A stretch of DNA of 19,883 nt, taken from Puniceicoccales bacterium (lineage in GTDB: Bacteria; Verrucomicrobiota; Verrucomicrobiia; Opitutales; JAIRKQ01). The position numbers were made by a program, and so were the translations under genes. Positions 6,964-14,882 of the stretch are shown here, piece by piece. The notes below the pieces were generated by a model. It did no database searches. It was given only the letters and a program-made list of their open reading frames with translations, and was not told the origin of the DNA. The DNA is taken from the NCBI GenBank assembly GCA_031279395.1, contig JAITIO010000030.1, positions 1-19,883 on the forward strand, given 5' to 3'. The stretch's first letter is position 1; every line of letters starts with the position of its first letter.

Positions 6964-8304
6964 ATGATAACATCAAATACATTAATTGACTGTGTTTTTT
7001 CAAGGGAAATCATTGATTCACGTGGAAATCCTACCGTTGAAACGGAGATGACATTAAATAATGGCGTTAGAGGGCGAGCAGCCGTACCGTCTGGTGCAAG
7101 TACTGGAGAACGGGAGGCGATTGAACTGCGCGATGGTGTTGCCCCAAAGGCACAACTTGGTGACGAGAACCTACGCAAACGGTTTGGCGGGAAAGGGGTC
7201 CTTGCCGCCGTAAACAATGTTAACACGACAATTTCGAAAAATATAATCGGCATGGACGCAACCGACCAAATAGCACTCGATGCGGCACTAATTGCGTTGG
7301 ACGGGACAGAAAATAAGTCGAAATTGGGAGCCAATGCGATTCTTAGCGTTTCAATGGCAGCCGCAAGAGCTGCTGCAAAAAGTCTAGGCATACCACTTTT
7401 TAAATACCTGGGCGGGAGCAATGCAAAAATCCTACCCGTTCCCATGATGAATATCCTCAATGGGGGAGCCCATTCGGATGCACCCGTCGATATCCAAGAA
7501 TTCATGATAATGCCCCACAATGCTCCAACCATACGGGAGGCGATTAGGATGGGAGCTGAAACATTTCACGCGCTGAAAAAGATTTTGAAAAGTTTGAATC
7601 TATCTTCTGCCGTCGGAGATGAAGGTGGGTTTGCTCCCAATGTTTCATCCAATGAACATGCGCTGGAAATCATCGTCCAAGCGATCGAGTCTGCCGGTTA
7701 CAGACCGGGCCATGATATTTCAATTGCATTGGATGCTGCCGCATCGGAATTTTACGATGAAAAGGTCAATGCCTACGTCTTTAAAAAATCGGATAAATCC
7801 CAGCATTCGTCCGATCAAATGATAGATTTCTATGAAAAGCTCGTTGGAAAATTTCCCATAGTGTCCATCGAAGACGGATTATCCCAGAATGATTGGGAAG
7901 GATGGGCGAAGTTTACGAAAAAACTTGGCCATAAAATCCAAATAGTTGGCGATGACATTTTCGTCACAAATGTAAAATACCTAAAACGGGGCATCGAAGA
8001 AAGATCTGCCAACGCGATCCTAATAAAGGTTAATCAAATTGGGACATTGACCGAAACATTCGATGCCATAGAAATAGCGAAATTGGCATCTTTTAGGTCC
8101 ATAGTATCACACCGCTCGGGCGAAACGGAGGATACAACCATTGCCGACATCGCCGTGGCGACCAACGTTGGACAAATTAAAACGGGGTCCATGAGCCGGA
8201 CCGATAGAATTTGTAAGTACAATCAACTAATGCGCATGGAAGAACATCTCGGCAAAGGTGCCATCTATGCCGGGCAAACCATGTCATTTACCCCAAAACA
8301 TTAA
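6964..8304 (+). CDS. eno: Enolase
   Basis: Enolase converts 2-phosphoglycerate to phosphoenolpyruvate in lower glycolysis. The 446 residues are close to the usual bacterial length of about 430. All key residues are in place: the mobile loop SGASTGEREA (residues 43-52), H170 and E179 (GGAHSDAPVDIQEF), E220 (GDEGGFAP), metal ligands D257, E303 (SIEDG) and D330 (GDD), K355 (KVNQIGT), H383 (SHRSGET) and K406 (KTGS). AGAGG lies six bases before the ATG. PPDK, encoded nearby, would use its product. A protein of unknown family follows 15 bases downstream with no visible terminator between, so co-transcription is likely. Confidence 0.98.
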   Translation: MITSNTLIDCVFSREIIDSRGNPTVETEMTLNNGVRGRAAVPSGASTGEREAIELRDGVAPKAQLGDENLRKRFGGKGVLAAVNNVNTTISKNIIGMDATDQIALDAALIALDGTENKSKLGANAILSVSMAAARAAAKSLGIPLFKYLGGSNAKILPVPMMNILNGGAHSDAPVDIQEFMIMPHNAPTIREAIRMGAETFHALKKILKSLNLSSAVGDEGGFAPNVSSNEHALEIIVQAIESAGYRPGHDISIALDAAASEFYDEKVNAYVFKKSDKSQHSSDQMIDFYEKLVGKFPIVSIEDGLSQNDWEGWAKFTKKLGHKIQIVGDDIFVTNVKYLKRGIEERSANAILIKVNQIGTLTETFDAIEIAKLASFRSIVSHRSGETEDTTIADIAVATNVGQIKTGSMSRTDRICKYNQLMRMEEHLGKGAIYAGQTMSFTPKH

Positions 8305-8319
8305 CAATTATTCATACCT

Positions 8320-9681
8320 ATGAGCGAAAATCCTACAATACCTATACCTCCTCCAGCAGATCAAACTTCAGTTATGCTTCCAGAGACAGGTAGCGCACGG
8401 AGTTCAGTCGGGGAGCATCCTGTTGCCCCGGGCTCGCTCGACTCAGCCGCAGAAATAGAAAAAGCAACAAAGCAACAGGAAGACATGCCAAGTATGAGTC
8501 TTGTTGCTCGTACCAGTGTTATAGAAGTTATAGGTAACGAGAGTAAGGACATAGGGTTTTTTCGTACCATTTTGAACTACATTTCAAATTCTTCGACCAA
8601 GTCGTTGAATCAGGCAAGACTAAATTTGGCCGCCCAAGATTACCTAAAAGATCATCTAAACGAAGTGGATGGCATATTGCGGGAAATTGCCTCAAATCCA
8701 TCATCCAAAGATCCAAAAATTGTTTGTGCTTTTGCTGGAGCATTAAAAGAGATTGATTTGTCAAAACCAGAAATTCAATTTACGCAATCTGCTTACGTAT
8801 TGCACTCGCTGGCACAAAAGCTTCCGACAGACCAAATAACACCGGACTTGATAGCATTCTGCAACGATTTTCCTGAACAAGCACAAGCTTTAGCCGGAAG
8901 GCAGAATTTGAAGCGAACATCGTTTCGGGGAATAAATTGTAATGATGGGTTACTACTAATGTACGGTGATAAGTGCTATAATCCAGCTATTTTAGACCTC
9001 ATCAACCCGGAACTGTTTGAGGGTGACGATCAAGATACTCGGATAAAAAGTTTTCTTGCAAATCAGACCGTAACATCCAACTATTTCTGCAAGGATGGCA
9101 TAGATAGGTATGATTTTCCCCATATTATTTTACCCAATGGGGTAGAAATTTTGAGTATTTTTGGAAGAAACAATAGCGAATACTGCAAAAGTACAGGGAA
9201 GCCATTCAGTCGGGATGAATATTTGAAGTATATACTTGGTCAGTTTAAGGAAGCATATGGAAGTACAGATGAAGCTGTCAAGGCATTTAGGGTTTTTGTA
9301 CAAAATTTTACCGGGTCCGGGAATACTCTGGGGGGTATTGTTATAAAATTGGTTAATGGTGATGGGGCTGCTTCCCGCAAAGTTGATCAGGAAAATAGGT
9401 TCAAGCTTATGTGCGAAATACTTAACAATCATAGATCACAACCAACGATGCGAATGGACAAAGGTTTCAATATTGATCTTAATATCACCGCTTGCATACC
9501 TGATAAAGAGAGCATTCAGAAGTTCAACGAAATAAATTCCTTCTCATTCGACAAAAACACAATATCTGGGATAGCAATAAGTTCGCATATTCCAGCCGTG
9601 ATAAATGAAACCATGGATCAGAGAGGGCAACAGGGCAAACAGACGACCACCCTCGGAACAATAGAAAGCTTCAGAAGATGA
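8320..9681 (+). CDS. Hypothetical protein of 453 residues, family not recognised
   Basis: I do not recognise this protein. Residues 1-60 are rich in Pro, Ser, Thr, Ala and Glu and are likely disordered. The rest is a mixed alpha/beta-type sequence without signal peptide, transmembrane helix or obvious catalytic motif. Segments such as YGDKCYNPAILDLINPELFE and FVQNFTGSGNTLGGIVIKLV look like folded globular protein. The C-terminus is again polar (QRGQQGKQTTT). A flexible Ser/Pro-rich N-terminus on a lineage-restricted globular body is typical of secreted effectors, but that is only a hint. The ATG lies 15 bases after the enolase stop with no Shine-Dalgarno, so translation may be coupled to eno or begin from a weak site. 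The long intact frame makes it a real gene. Confidence 0.75.
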   Translation: MSENPTIPIPPPADQTSVMLPETGSARSSVGEHPVAPGSLDSAAEIEKATKQQEDMPSMSLVARTSVIEVIGNESKDIGFFRTILNYISNSSTKSLNQARLNLAAQDYLKDHLNEVDGILREIASNPSSKDPKIVCAFAGALKEIDLSKPEIQFTQSAYVLHSLAQKLPTDQITPDLIAFCNDFPEQAQALAGRQNLKRTSFRGINCNDGLLLMYGDKCYNPAILDLINPELFEGDDQDTRIKSFLANQTVTSNYFCKDGIDRYDFPHIILPNGVEILSIFGRNNSEYCKSTGKPFSRDEYLKYILGQFKEAYGSTDEAVKAFRVFVQNFTGSGNTLGGIVIKLVNGDGAASRKVDQENRFKLMCEILNNHRSQPTMRMDKGFNIDLNITACIPDKESIQKFNEINSFSFDKNTISGIAISSHIPAVINETMDQRGQQGKQTTTLGTIESFRR

Positions 9682-9907
9682 AGGCTCAAATTAAGTTGAA
9701 ACGGTAATAATCAATGGAGTTTGTATTTTCTCATGGAATAGGAAAACAACCTGGAACCAGAAAAATCAAACGGACCAAAAGAAGATAAAAGCATGGTATT
9801 TCCGGGGACCTACGCCATGTTTTGTCGAAAATATGTCCTCAGAAAATACAATGAGCCCTTTCCCACTAAAGGTTTGCCCAATGCTTTTTTGGGGGCCGTA
9901 ACGTAAC
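9682..9907. other. Convergent gap, nothing identified
   Basis: This gap lies between two convergent genes, the unknown 453-residue protein and the CoA-transferase. I see no hairpin followed by a T-run that would act as a terminator. Two short plus-strand frames (9714-9788 and 9793-9906, 24 and 37 codons) are open but have no convincing ribosome site or recognisable product. Confidence 0.3.
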
Positions 9908-11422
9908 CTACACGTTCCAGTTCGTTTTGCGCATGTCTCCTTCGGAAGTGAAGGTTTCGTACATTTTGAAAGCATTTGCCAGAGAAAATGGAATGTGTCC
10001 CCTATAGGCTAGCGATAGGTATTTGCTGAGCAAGTCTTTATAGTCTGGATGAACACAATTGTTGATAATTTCTTGAGCTCGTTGGCGAGGATCTTTTCCC
10101 CGCAGATCCGCTATGCCGCATTCGGTTGTCAGAATTTTTACGGAATGTTCCGAGTGATCCACATGGCTGCAGAAAGGCACAACGGTGCTAATCTTACCAT
10201 CCTTTGCCGTAGATTTACATGCGAAGATGGAAATTTGCGAATTTCTAGTGAAGTCGGCGGACCCTCCCACTCCGTTTACCACATTGCTTCCCAAAACATG
10301 GGTACTGTTAACATTGCCGCAAATATCAACTTCTAAGGCTGTATTTATTGAGATAAGTCCAATGCGTAGAATGATCTCCGGGTGATTGGATATTTCCTGG
10401 GGTCTCAAAATCAAATGTGTTTTAAAAAAGTCATAGTTGTCGTAGATTTCTTCAAGGCATTTCGGAGTCACAGCTAGGGCTGCTCCACTCGCAAACAATA
10501 GGCTTCCAGATTTTATGGCTTCTACGATGGAATCTTGCAGGACTTCGGAATACATCGTGAAGGGTGTAATCGACGTTTCTGCCGACATTGCTTTTAATAT
10601 GGAATTTGCCACATTGCCTACGCCTGACTGGATTGGAAATTGCGGAAGAATACGACCACTACGAATCTCATCGGATAGAAATTTTGCAATGTGCTCCCCA
10701 ATGAGGTCGGTGTCTTTATCTGAACTTGAAAATACTTTTACCTGGTCAGGGATATTGGTTCGAACGATGCCGATGATCTTGGCCGGATCAACCTTTATCG
10801 TTTCCGTGCCGATTCTATCTCGAACGGTTACCAGTGGAATTGGTCTGGTGTGGGGAGCCAATTCGGTCTCGTAGATATCATGTAATCCACGAATTTTCTT
10901 TGGGTGATATTCGTTCAATTCCACAACTATTTTTTTTGCATGGCGGCAAAAAATCGGAGCCAACCCCAGAGCAGTGGTAAAAAGAATTTCTCCAGAATCG
11001 GAAATATCAGCCGCTTCCACGATGGCCAAATCTATTTCGCCAAACATTTTTTGTTTTATCTGTTGGGCATAATGGGAAATATGCACATCGTAATAGTGCA
11101 CTTTACCTTCATTTATTAAATTGCGAATGTTGGAATCCGATTGGTAAGGAACCCTAGAAATTATCGCGTCTGCCTGCGCCAAGACACCGTCGACGGTATC
11201 CCCCGTTGATGCCCCGGTCAAAACATGAATCTTAAAAGGTCTGCCGGCAGCGTGTTCTTCTTCTGCTTTTCTGGCAATGGCGGAGGCACTAACCTTAGGG
11301 GTACCAGCAGGCGTAAACCCTCCAAATGCAACATAATCCCCGTTTTTTATAAAATTCGCAACATCATTCGCTGTTATTTCTTTCATGGCAATAGGTATAT
11401 CTTGGAATTTTATCTTTGTCAC
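9908..11422 (-). CDS. ACH1/ScpC-type acetyl-CoA hydrolase/CoA-transferase
   Basis: This is a class I CoA-transferase of the acetyl-CoA hydrolase family, moving CoA between acyl groups such as succinate, acetate and propionate. It aligns along its length with E. coli ScpC (propionyl-CoA:succinate CoA-transferase). Visible features are FGGFTPAGTPK (33-43), GVGNVANS (267-274), the catalytic Glu293 in MYSEVLQDS, and the oxyanion/CoA region NVVNGVGGSADFTRN, followed by VVPFCSHVDHSEHSV. The exact acyl substrate cannot be read from this, so no symbol is given. The longest frame begins with GTG at 11422. An ATG at 11386 is a strong alternative: it gives MKEITANDVANFIK, and a promoter-like GTGACA-N17-TATACC ends seven bases before it. 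Neither start has a Shine-Dalgarno. ychF lies 48 bases upstream on the same strand, so an operon is possible. Confidence 0.93.
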   Translation of the reverse strand: MTKIKFQDIPIAMKEITANDVANFIKNGDYVAFGGFTPAGTPKVSASAIARKAEEEHAAGRPFKIHVLTGASTGDTVDGVLAQADAIISRVPYQSDSNIRNLINEGKVHYYDVHISHYAQQIKQKMFGEIDLAIVEAADISDSGEILFTTALGLAPIFCRHAKKIVVELNEYHPKKIRGLHDIYETELAPHTRPIPLVTVRDRIGTETIKVDPAKIIGIVRTNIPDQVKVFSSSDKDTDLIGEHIAKFLSDEIRSGRILPQFPIQSGVGNVANSILKAMSAETSITPFTMYSEVLQDSIVEAIKSGSLLFASGAALAVTPKCLEEIYDNYDFFKTHLILRPQEISNHPEIILRIGLISINTALEVDICGNVNSTHVLGSNVVNGVGGSADFTRNSQISIFACKSTAKDGKISTVVPFCSHVDHSEHSVKILTTECGIADLRGKDPRQRAQEIINNCVHPDYKDLLSKYLSLAYRGHIPFSLANAFKMYETFTSEGDMRKTNWNV

Positions 11423-11470
11423 ACTTTTTCGTAAAAATTCTAAAAGCGAAACCTATTTTCAACTTTCTCT

Positions 11471-12577
11471 TCATCTGTTAAAACGAAAAATAGTGATATC
11501 TCCATCTTTGAATAGGTATTCCTTCCCTTCCAGGCGAATTTTCCCGGCATCGCGTGCACCAGCCCATCCGTGATGGGAAACAAACTCGTCGTAGTCAATT
11601 ACTTCAGCTTTTATGAACCCAGCTTCGAAGTCACCGTGTATGATTCCAGCACACTGGGGAGCTTTCAACCCTTTTCGAAATGTCCATGCTCGGGTCTCAT
11701 CTATTCCGGTCGTAAAAAAAGAAGCGAGATCCAACAGGGAATAAACATTGCGTATTAGCTGAGAGACTCCGCTGTGTTCAATGCCGTATTCCCCTAAAAA
11801 TTTTTCCGCTTCTTCGGAAGAAAAATCACACATGTCCGATTCCATTTGTGCACATATTACACAGCTTGACGCATTACCATATTTCTTAGCATAGGAGCTT
11901 GCCGCCTTGACAAGTTTATTACTCTCTACACCCGCAAGTATGTCATTTTCATTAACATTGCACACAAAAAGCACCGATTTAGATGTTAGCAAATTGAACA
12001 TTTTCATGCGCAATATCGTATCGCTGTCGACCGCAAGGGATATGGCAGGGTTACCTCCGTTGAGATGTTCCAACAAAAGACGTAGCAATTCAACATTCTC
12101 CTTAGCCTCCTTGTCATTGCCTTTCGCTTTTTTAAAGTTTTTTTCAAGCTGATTCTCTATGGACTGCATATCTGCCAATAGAAGTTCGGTATTGATAATA
12201 TCCATGTCCCTTACAGGATCGACATTCCCTGTGCTATGTGAGATATTCGAGTCTTCAAAACAGCGGACCACATGGACTATGGCATCGACCTTACGGATGT
12301 TGGCCAAAAATTTATTCCCGAGACCCTCTCCTTTGCTTGCTCCTGCAACCAGGCCTGCTATATCAACAATTTCAATGGCTGCCGGGATGATTTTTTTACT
12401 TTTTGATAATTCCGCCAATCGTTGCAATCGTCCATCGGGAACTTCTATTATTCCCACATTTGGATCGATAGTGCAGAATGGATAGTTTTGTGCTTCCGCC
12501 TTCCTTGACCGTGTCAAAGCATTAAACAGCGTACTTTTCCCTACGTTTGGAAGACCAACTATACCAGCCTGTAACAT
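11471..12577 (-). CDS. ychF: Redox-responsive ribosome-binding ATPase YchF
   Basis: YchF is a universal Obg-family P-loop protein that prefers ATP, binds ribosomes and affects translation and stress responses. The 368 residues match the family length. The P-loop GLPNVGKST lies at 8-16, the switch II DIAGLVAGASKGEGLGN at 72-88, and the altered G4 motif NVNE (207-210), the hallmark of ATP preference, follows. A coiled-coil insertion (about residues 125-175) comes before the C-terminal TGS-like domain, which includes WTFRKGLKAPQCAGIIHGDF and ends DITIFRF. The ATG is the natural family start but has no Shine-Dalgarno. The unknown gene upstream ends 40 bases away on the same strand. Confidence 0.97.
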   Translation of the reverse strand: MLQAGIVGLPNVGKSTLFNALTRSRKAEAQNYPFCTIDPNVGIIEVPDGRLQRLAELSKSKKIIPAAIEIVDIAGLVAGASKGEGLGNKFLANIRKVDAIVHVVRCFEDSNISHSTGNVDPVRDMDIINTELLLADMQSIENQLEKNFKKAKGNDKEAKENVELLRLLLEHLNGGNPAISLAVDSDTILRMKMFNLLTSKSVLFVCNVNENDILAGVESNKLVKAASSYAKKYGNASSCVICAQMESDMCDFSSEEAEKFLGEYGIEHSGVSQLIRNVYSLLDLASFFTTGIDETRAWTFRKGLKAPQCAGIIHGDFEAGFIKAEVIDYDEFVSHHGWAGARDAGKIRLEGKEYLFKDGDITIFRFNR

Positions 12578-12617
12578 GTCAACTGTAGCGTCTCTTTGTC
12601 ATTGAAATCCACTAAAA

Positions 12618-13253
12618 TTAAGAGCCCTCGTTACAACGTTTTTCTGCGACATTACATAGGGAAATGCTCTGCCATGCGAGTTCGCGTATGTCAAACAATG
12701 AAACGGTAAAGTCGTAGACGAAGCCCTTCACCTTACCTTCAAAGAGTGGCAGTTTTTTTAGGGAAAACATGGCATCATTCACCGCTACCATGACATTTTT
12801 AAAATGGCAGACAGCCAAAACGTATTCACAGGAATCAACGCTAGCAATTCCACCAAACATCTCTTTTTGCATGGTGTTCATCAGCTTTGCAAAGTGCCAA
12901 CAGATGGTAACTTCCAGAGGTTTCCATTCGGCAACAAGGATATCCCAAATTTTTTCCATAAAGAAAAATATGGCCTTTGATGCGATGTAGACTGGATTTC
13001 TGTGAAAAGTCACAACTTCAATACTATTACCGTTGTCCAGCCTATTACTTGAAAAAATGATCTTTTTCCACTGCATAGCAGCGAAAATCATGTCGAGGTG
13101 ATTGGAAATATGTCTAGATTCGACAAAAAGCTCAAAAAGCTTGCCGGTTTCTATATCTATTGCAGCGAGATAGGAATGCCAATCCTTTTCATTTAACGAA
13201 AAGGAATAACCTTCATTATTCTCATCCGATGGAAAATATTTTTCAAGATTCAT
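12618..13253 (-). CDS. Hypothetical protein of 211 residues, upstream of ychF
   Basis: I do not recognise this protein. It is cytoplasmic-looking, with no signal peptide or transmembrane helix. It alternates hydrophobic strands with polar turns and is rich in Phe, Trp and Cys (for example ICWHFAKLMNTMQKEM and YVLAVCHFKNVMVAVNDAM). The opening MNLEKYFPSDENN is polar. AGG lies eight bases before the ATG. A weak TTGCTA-N16-CATTAT promoter candidate lies upstream in the gap shared with divergent sfsA. The gene runs into ychF after 40 bases and may be co-transcribed with it. Confidence 0.65.
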   Translation of the reverse strand: MNLEKYFPSDENNEGYSFSLNEKDWHSYLAAIDIETGKLFELFVESRHISNHLDMIFAAMQWKKIIFSSNRLDNGNSIEVVTFHRNPVYIASKAIFFFMEKIWDILVAEWKPLEVTICWHFAKLMNTMQKEMFGGIASVDSCEYVLAVCHFKNVMVAVNDAMFSLKKLPLFEGKVKGFVYDFTVSLFDIRELAWQSISLCNVAEKRCNEGS

Positions 13254-13484
13254 CCAATAACCTGACTATTCATAATGGGAACTTTCATGCCTTTAGCAAT
13301 AAAATTAAATTCAAATATCTATTTTATAACCATTGAAATCGTAGAAAAGTCACCAAGGAAGGTATATGAATCATTATTCAGCAGGATTTAGCGGGATTTT
13401 TGAAATTTTTTTAAATTTTATGACACCTTTTTGCCATACATTTACGAATATTCAAATCTTGCCGGTTTGAGGGAACTTTCTATC
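13254..13484. promoter_or_regulatory. Divergent A/T-rich gap upstream of sfsA
   Basis: This 231-base region separates the unknown 211-residue gene (minus) from sfsA (plus) and should hold both promoters. It is strongly A/T-rich, with long T-runs at about 13400-13418. I could not place a convincing -35/-10 pair for sfsA. A TTG at 13431 is in frame with sfsA but has no ribosome site. Confidence 0.3.
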
Positions 13485-14225
13485 ATGAGGTCCATGGAAA
13501 TTCCCCTAGATCTCAGCATCGGTGAACTTGTTAATCGCCCCAATCGATTCATTTTTGAAGGAATGGTTGATGGGCACTTGCAACGATGGCATTGTCCAGT
13601 GACAGGCAAGATTGGGAAGGTGGATAACTTTCAGGGGATGCCATGTCTGTTTACGCCGGCAACCAATGTGAAAGGGCGGAAAACCCAGGGAACCGTTGAA
13701 GCTATTTCGCTGAATCGTGGAAAAGATTGGATCGGTATTAATCAGAATCGTATCAATGGATGGATTGAATCTTTGTTACGCCAAAATGTCCTATCCGCCA
13801 TGATCAACACGGAAGGATGTTCCATATGCCACGAGGTTAGGGTGGGTGATTCCCGCATTGATATTGCGGTGGATAATGGGGAAACGTACACTTTTTTAGA
13901 ACTTAAAACTCCCATCCATGATTTGCTGTTATCTTCCGGGGATACTTTCTCCCGTCCATCATCGGAATCATATTTCGACCGAGGCTTGCGGCATTTTAAA
14001 ACGCTTGCTAAATTGGCCCAGGAAGGACATCGGTCCATTGTCGCCCTTTGCTTTATGTACGATGCTGTACCATTTGATCCACCAGAACGGGATAAATGGA
14101 ATGCCAAAATTATCGACACCATCGGGGAATCCACTGCCAATGGTGTGGAAACCTGGCAAATCAACCTCAAAATTTCTCAACATTCTCTAATTCCCAGTTT
14201 ACTCCTTCGATTGAAGCGGTTGTAA
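13485..14225 (+). CDS. sfsA: SfsA family nucleic-acid-binding nuclease, C-terminal end altered
   Basis: SfsA proteins have an N-terminal OB-like nucleic-acid-binding domain and a C-terminal PD-(D/E)XK-like nuclease domain; the family was first named for sugar-fermentation stimulation in E. coli. The frame shows RFIFEGMVDGHLQRWHCPVTG (the family's H-C-P-x-T-G block), SRIDIAV and FLELKTP (nuclease core D and E-x-K), then FDRGLRHFKTLAKLAQEGHR. I chose ATG 13485, preceded by GAGGGA about ten bases upstream. ATG 13494 aligns best with the E. coli start (MEF/MEI), and a TTG at 13431 extends the frame. The last 12-15 residues (after VETWQINLKIS) do not look like the family's usual ending. They coincide with the antisense IS5 remnant, so an insertion probably replaced the original terminus. 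Confidence 0.9.
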   Translation: MRSMEIPLDLSIGELVNRPNRFIFEGMVDGHLQRWHCPVTGKIGKVDNFQGMPCLFTPATNVKGRKTQGTVEAISLNRGKDWIGINQNRINGWIESLLRQNVLSAMINTEGCSICHEVRVGDSRIDIAVDNGETYTFLELKTPIHDLLLSSGDTFSRPSSESYFDRGLRHFKTLAKLAQEGHRSIVALCFMYDAVPFDPPERDKWNAKIIDTIGESTANGVETWQINLKISQHSLIPSLLLRLKRL

Positions 14226-14399
14226 AGCGTTTTGGATGGACCATGTCTCTTCGGCACATCTTGCCTTCAAATCACTGCGGAATACGTATACTATTCCGCT
14301 GATTATCCTTCGGTCGCCTACCCGTGATTCTTCTTGCGACTTCGGAAAATATAGCTTTAGCCTTTCGAAATTTCCCTCTTCCATCAACCATATAGCCAT
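14165..14399 (-). pseudogene. IS5-family transposase remnant (N-terminal part, frameshifted)
   Basis: On the minus strand the frame from 14399 reads like the start of an IS5-family (IS427-type) transposase: WLMEEGNFERLKLYFPKSQ, then RVGDRRIISGIVYVFRSDL, matching the family's F-E-R-L-K-P-Y-F-P and R-V-D-D-R-R-V-I-S-G-I blocks. After RCAEET the frame breaks. One frame over it continues GPSKTLYNRFNRRSKLGI, matching the family's G-P-x-K-T-L-Y-N-R-F block, and then decays inside sfsA. No catalytic DDE part remains, so it is inactive. The terminal inverted repeats were not located. It overlaps the last ~60 bases of sfsA in antisense. Confidence 0.75.
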
Positions 14400-14882
14400 G
14401 GAAGAGACTTCTTATTTCGTTTTTCTCCCTAATGTCAATCTCTCTTTTATGAGTCCGAAGCTTGAAGTCGGGAAATTTGCACGACGTTTCCTGTGCCGAA
14501 GAAGTATTCACCGACCGACCAGAGCCACCGCAGACAACGTGTATAATCGTCCTGCTTGACAAAAGTATATAAGAAGATAGCAATCAAAGGCAAATGTACT
14601 GCCTTCGAAGACAATAACTATAAAATCCATAAAACTTGAATGCCTAAGAAAATTTTGTGAGGCAAATCTAACATGCGGGGTAAAATATGCCAATGGCTGC
14701 TGGAAACTGGAAGAATAGCGGCACTTATGCCACAGATTTCGTCTAAGAGATAGCAAAACTGCTGAAGTCAGAAATACCAAAAATGCAAAATGCGGAGGGA
14801 ACGTACCGACTCTCTATGTCTTTATCGCCGTGAGCAGGTATTCAAAATTTAACGATAATTAGGATTTGATGTTAGAAACAGG
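14400..14882. other. Decayed stretch between the IS remnant and the glycan operon
   Basis: No intact gene is evident in these 483 bases. On the plus strand a TTG-started frame at 14556 reads TKVYKKIAIKGKCTAFED and stops at 14639. One frame over, a protein-like continuation (LECLRKFCEANLTCGVKYAN) runs to a TAG at 14716-14718. Together they look like one small gene broken by a frameshift; I do not recognise it. An AAGGCA/TGCCTT inverted repeat (14587-14592, 14600-14605) lies inside it. An A-rich motif at 14772-14790 is also found upstream of ppdK. The promoter of the following glycan operon should lie here but could not be placed. Confidence 0.35.

Noticed and set aside
6867..7532. 221-residue minus-strand frame over the eno start
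   Set aside because: It lies antisense to intact enolase, and its Ala/Pro/Phe-rich translation is what an antisense frame gives.
9714..9906. Two tiny plus-strand frames of 24 and 37 codons in the convergent gap
   Set aside because: They are too short, lack clear ribosome sites and have no recognisable product.
14508..14780. 90-residue minus-strand frame, Phe/Leu/Ser-rich
   Set aside because: It looks like the complement of A-rich, once-coding plus-strand DNA and has no ribosome site or family resemblance.
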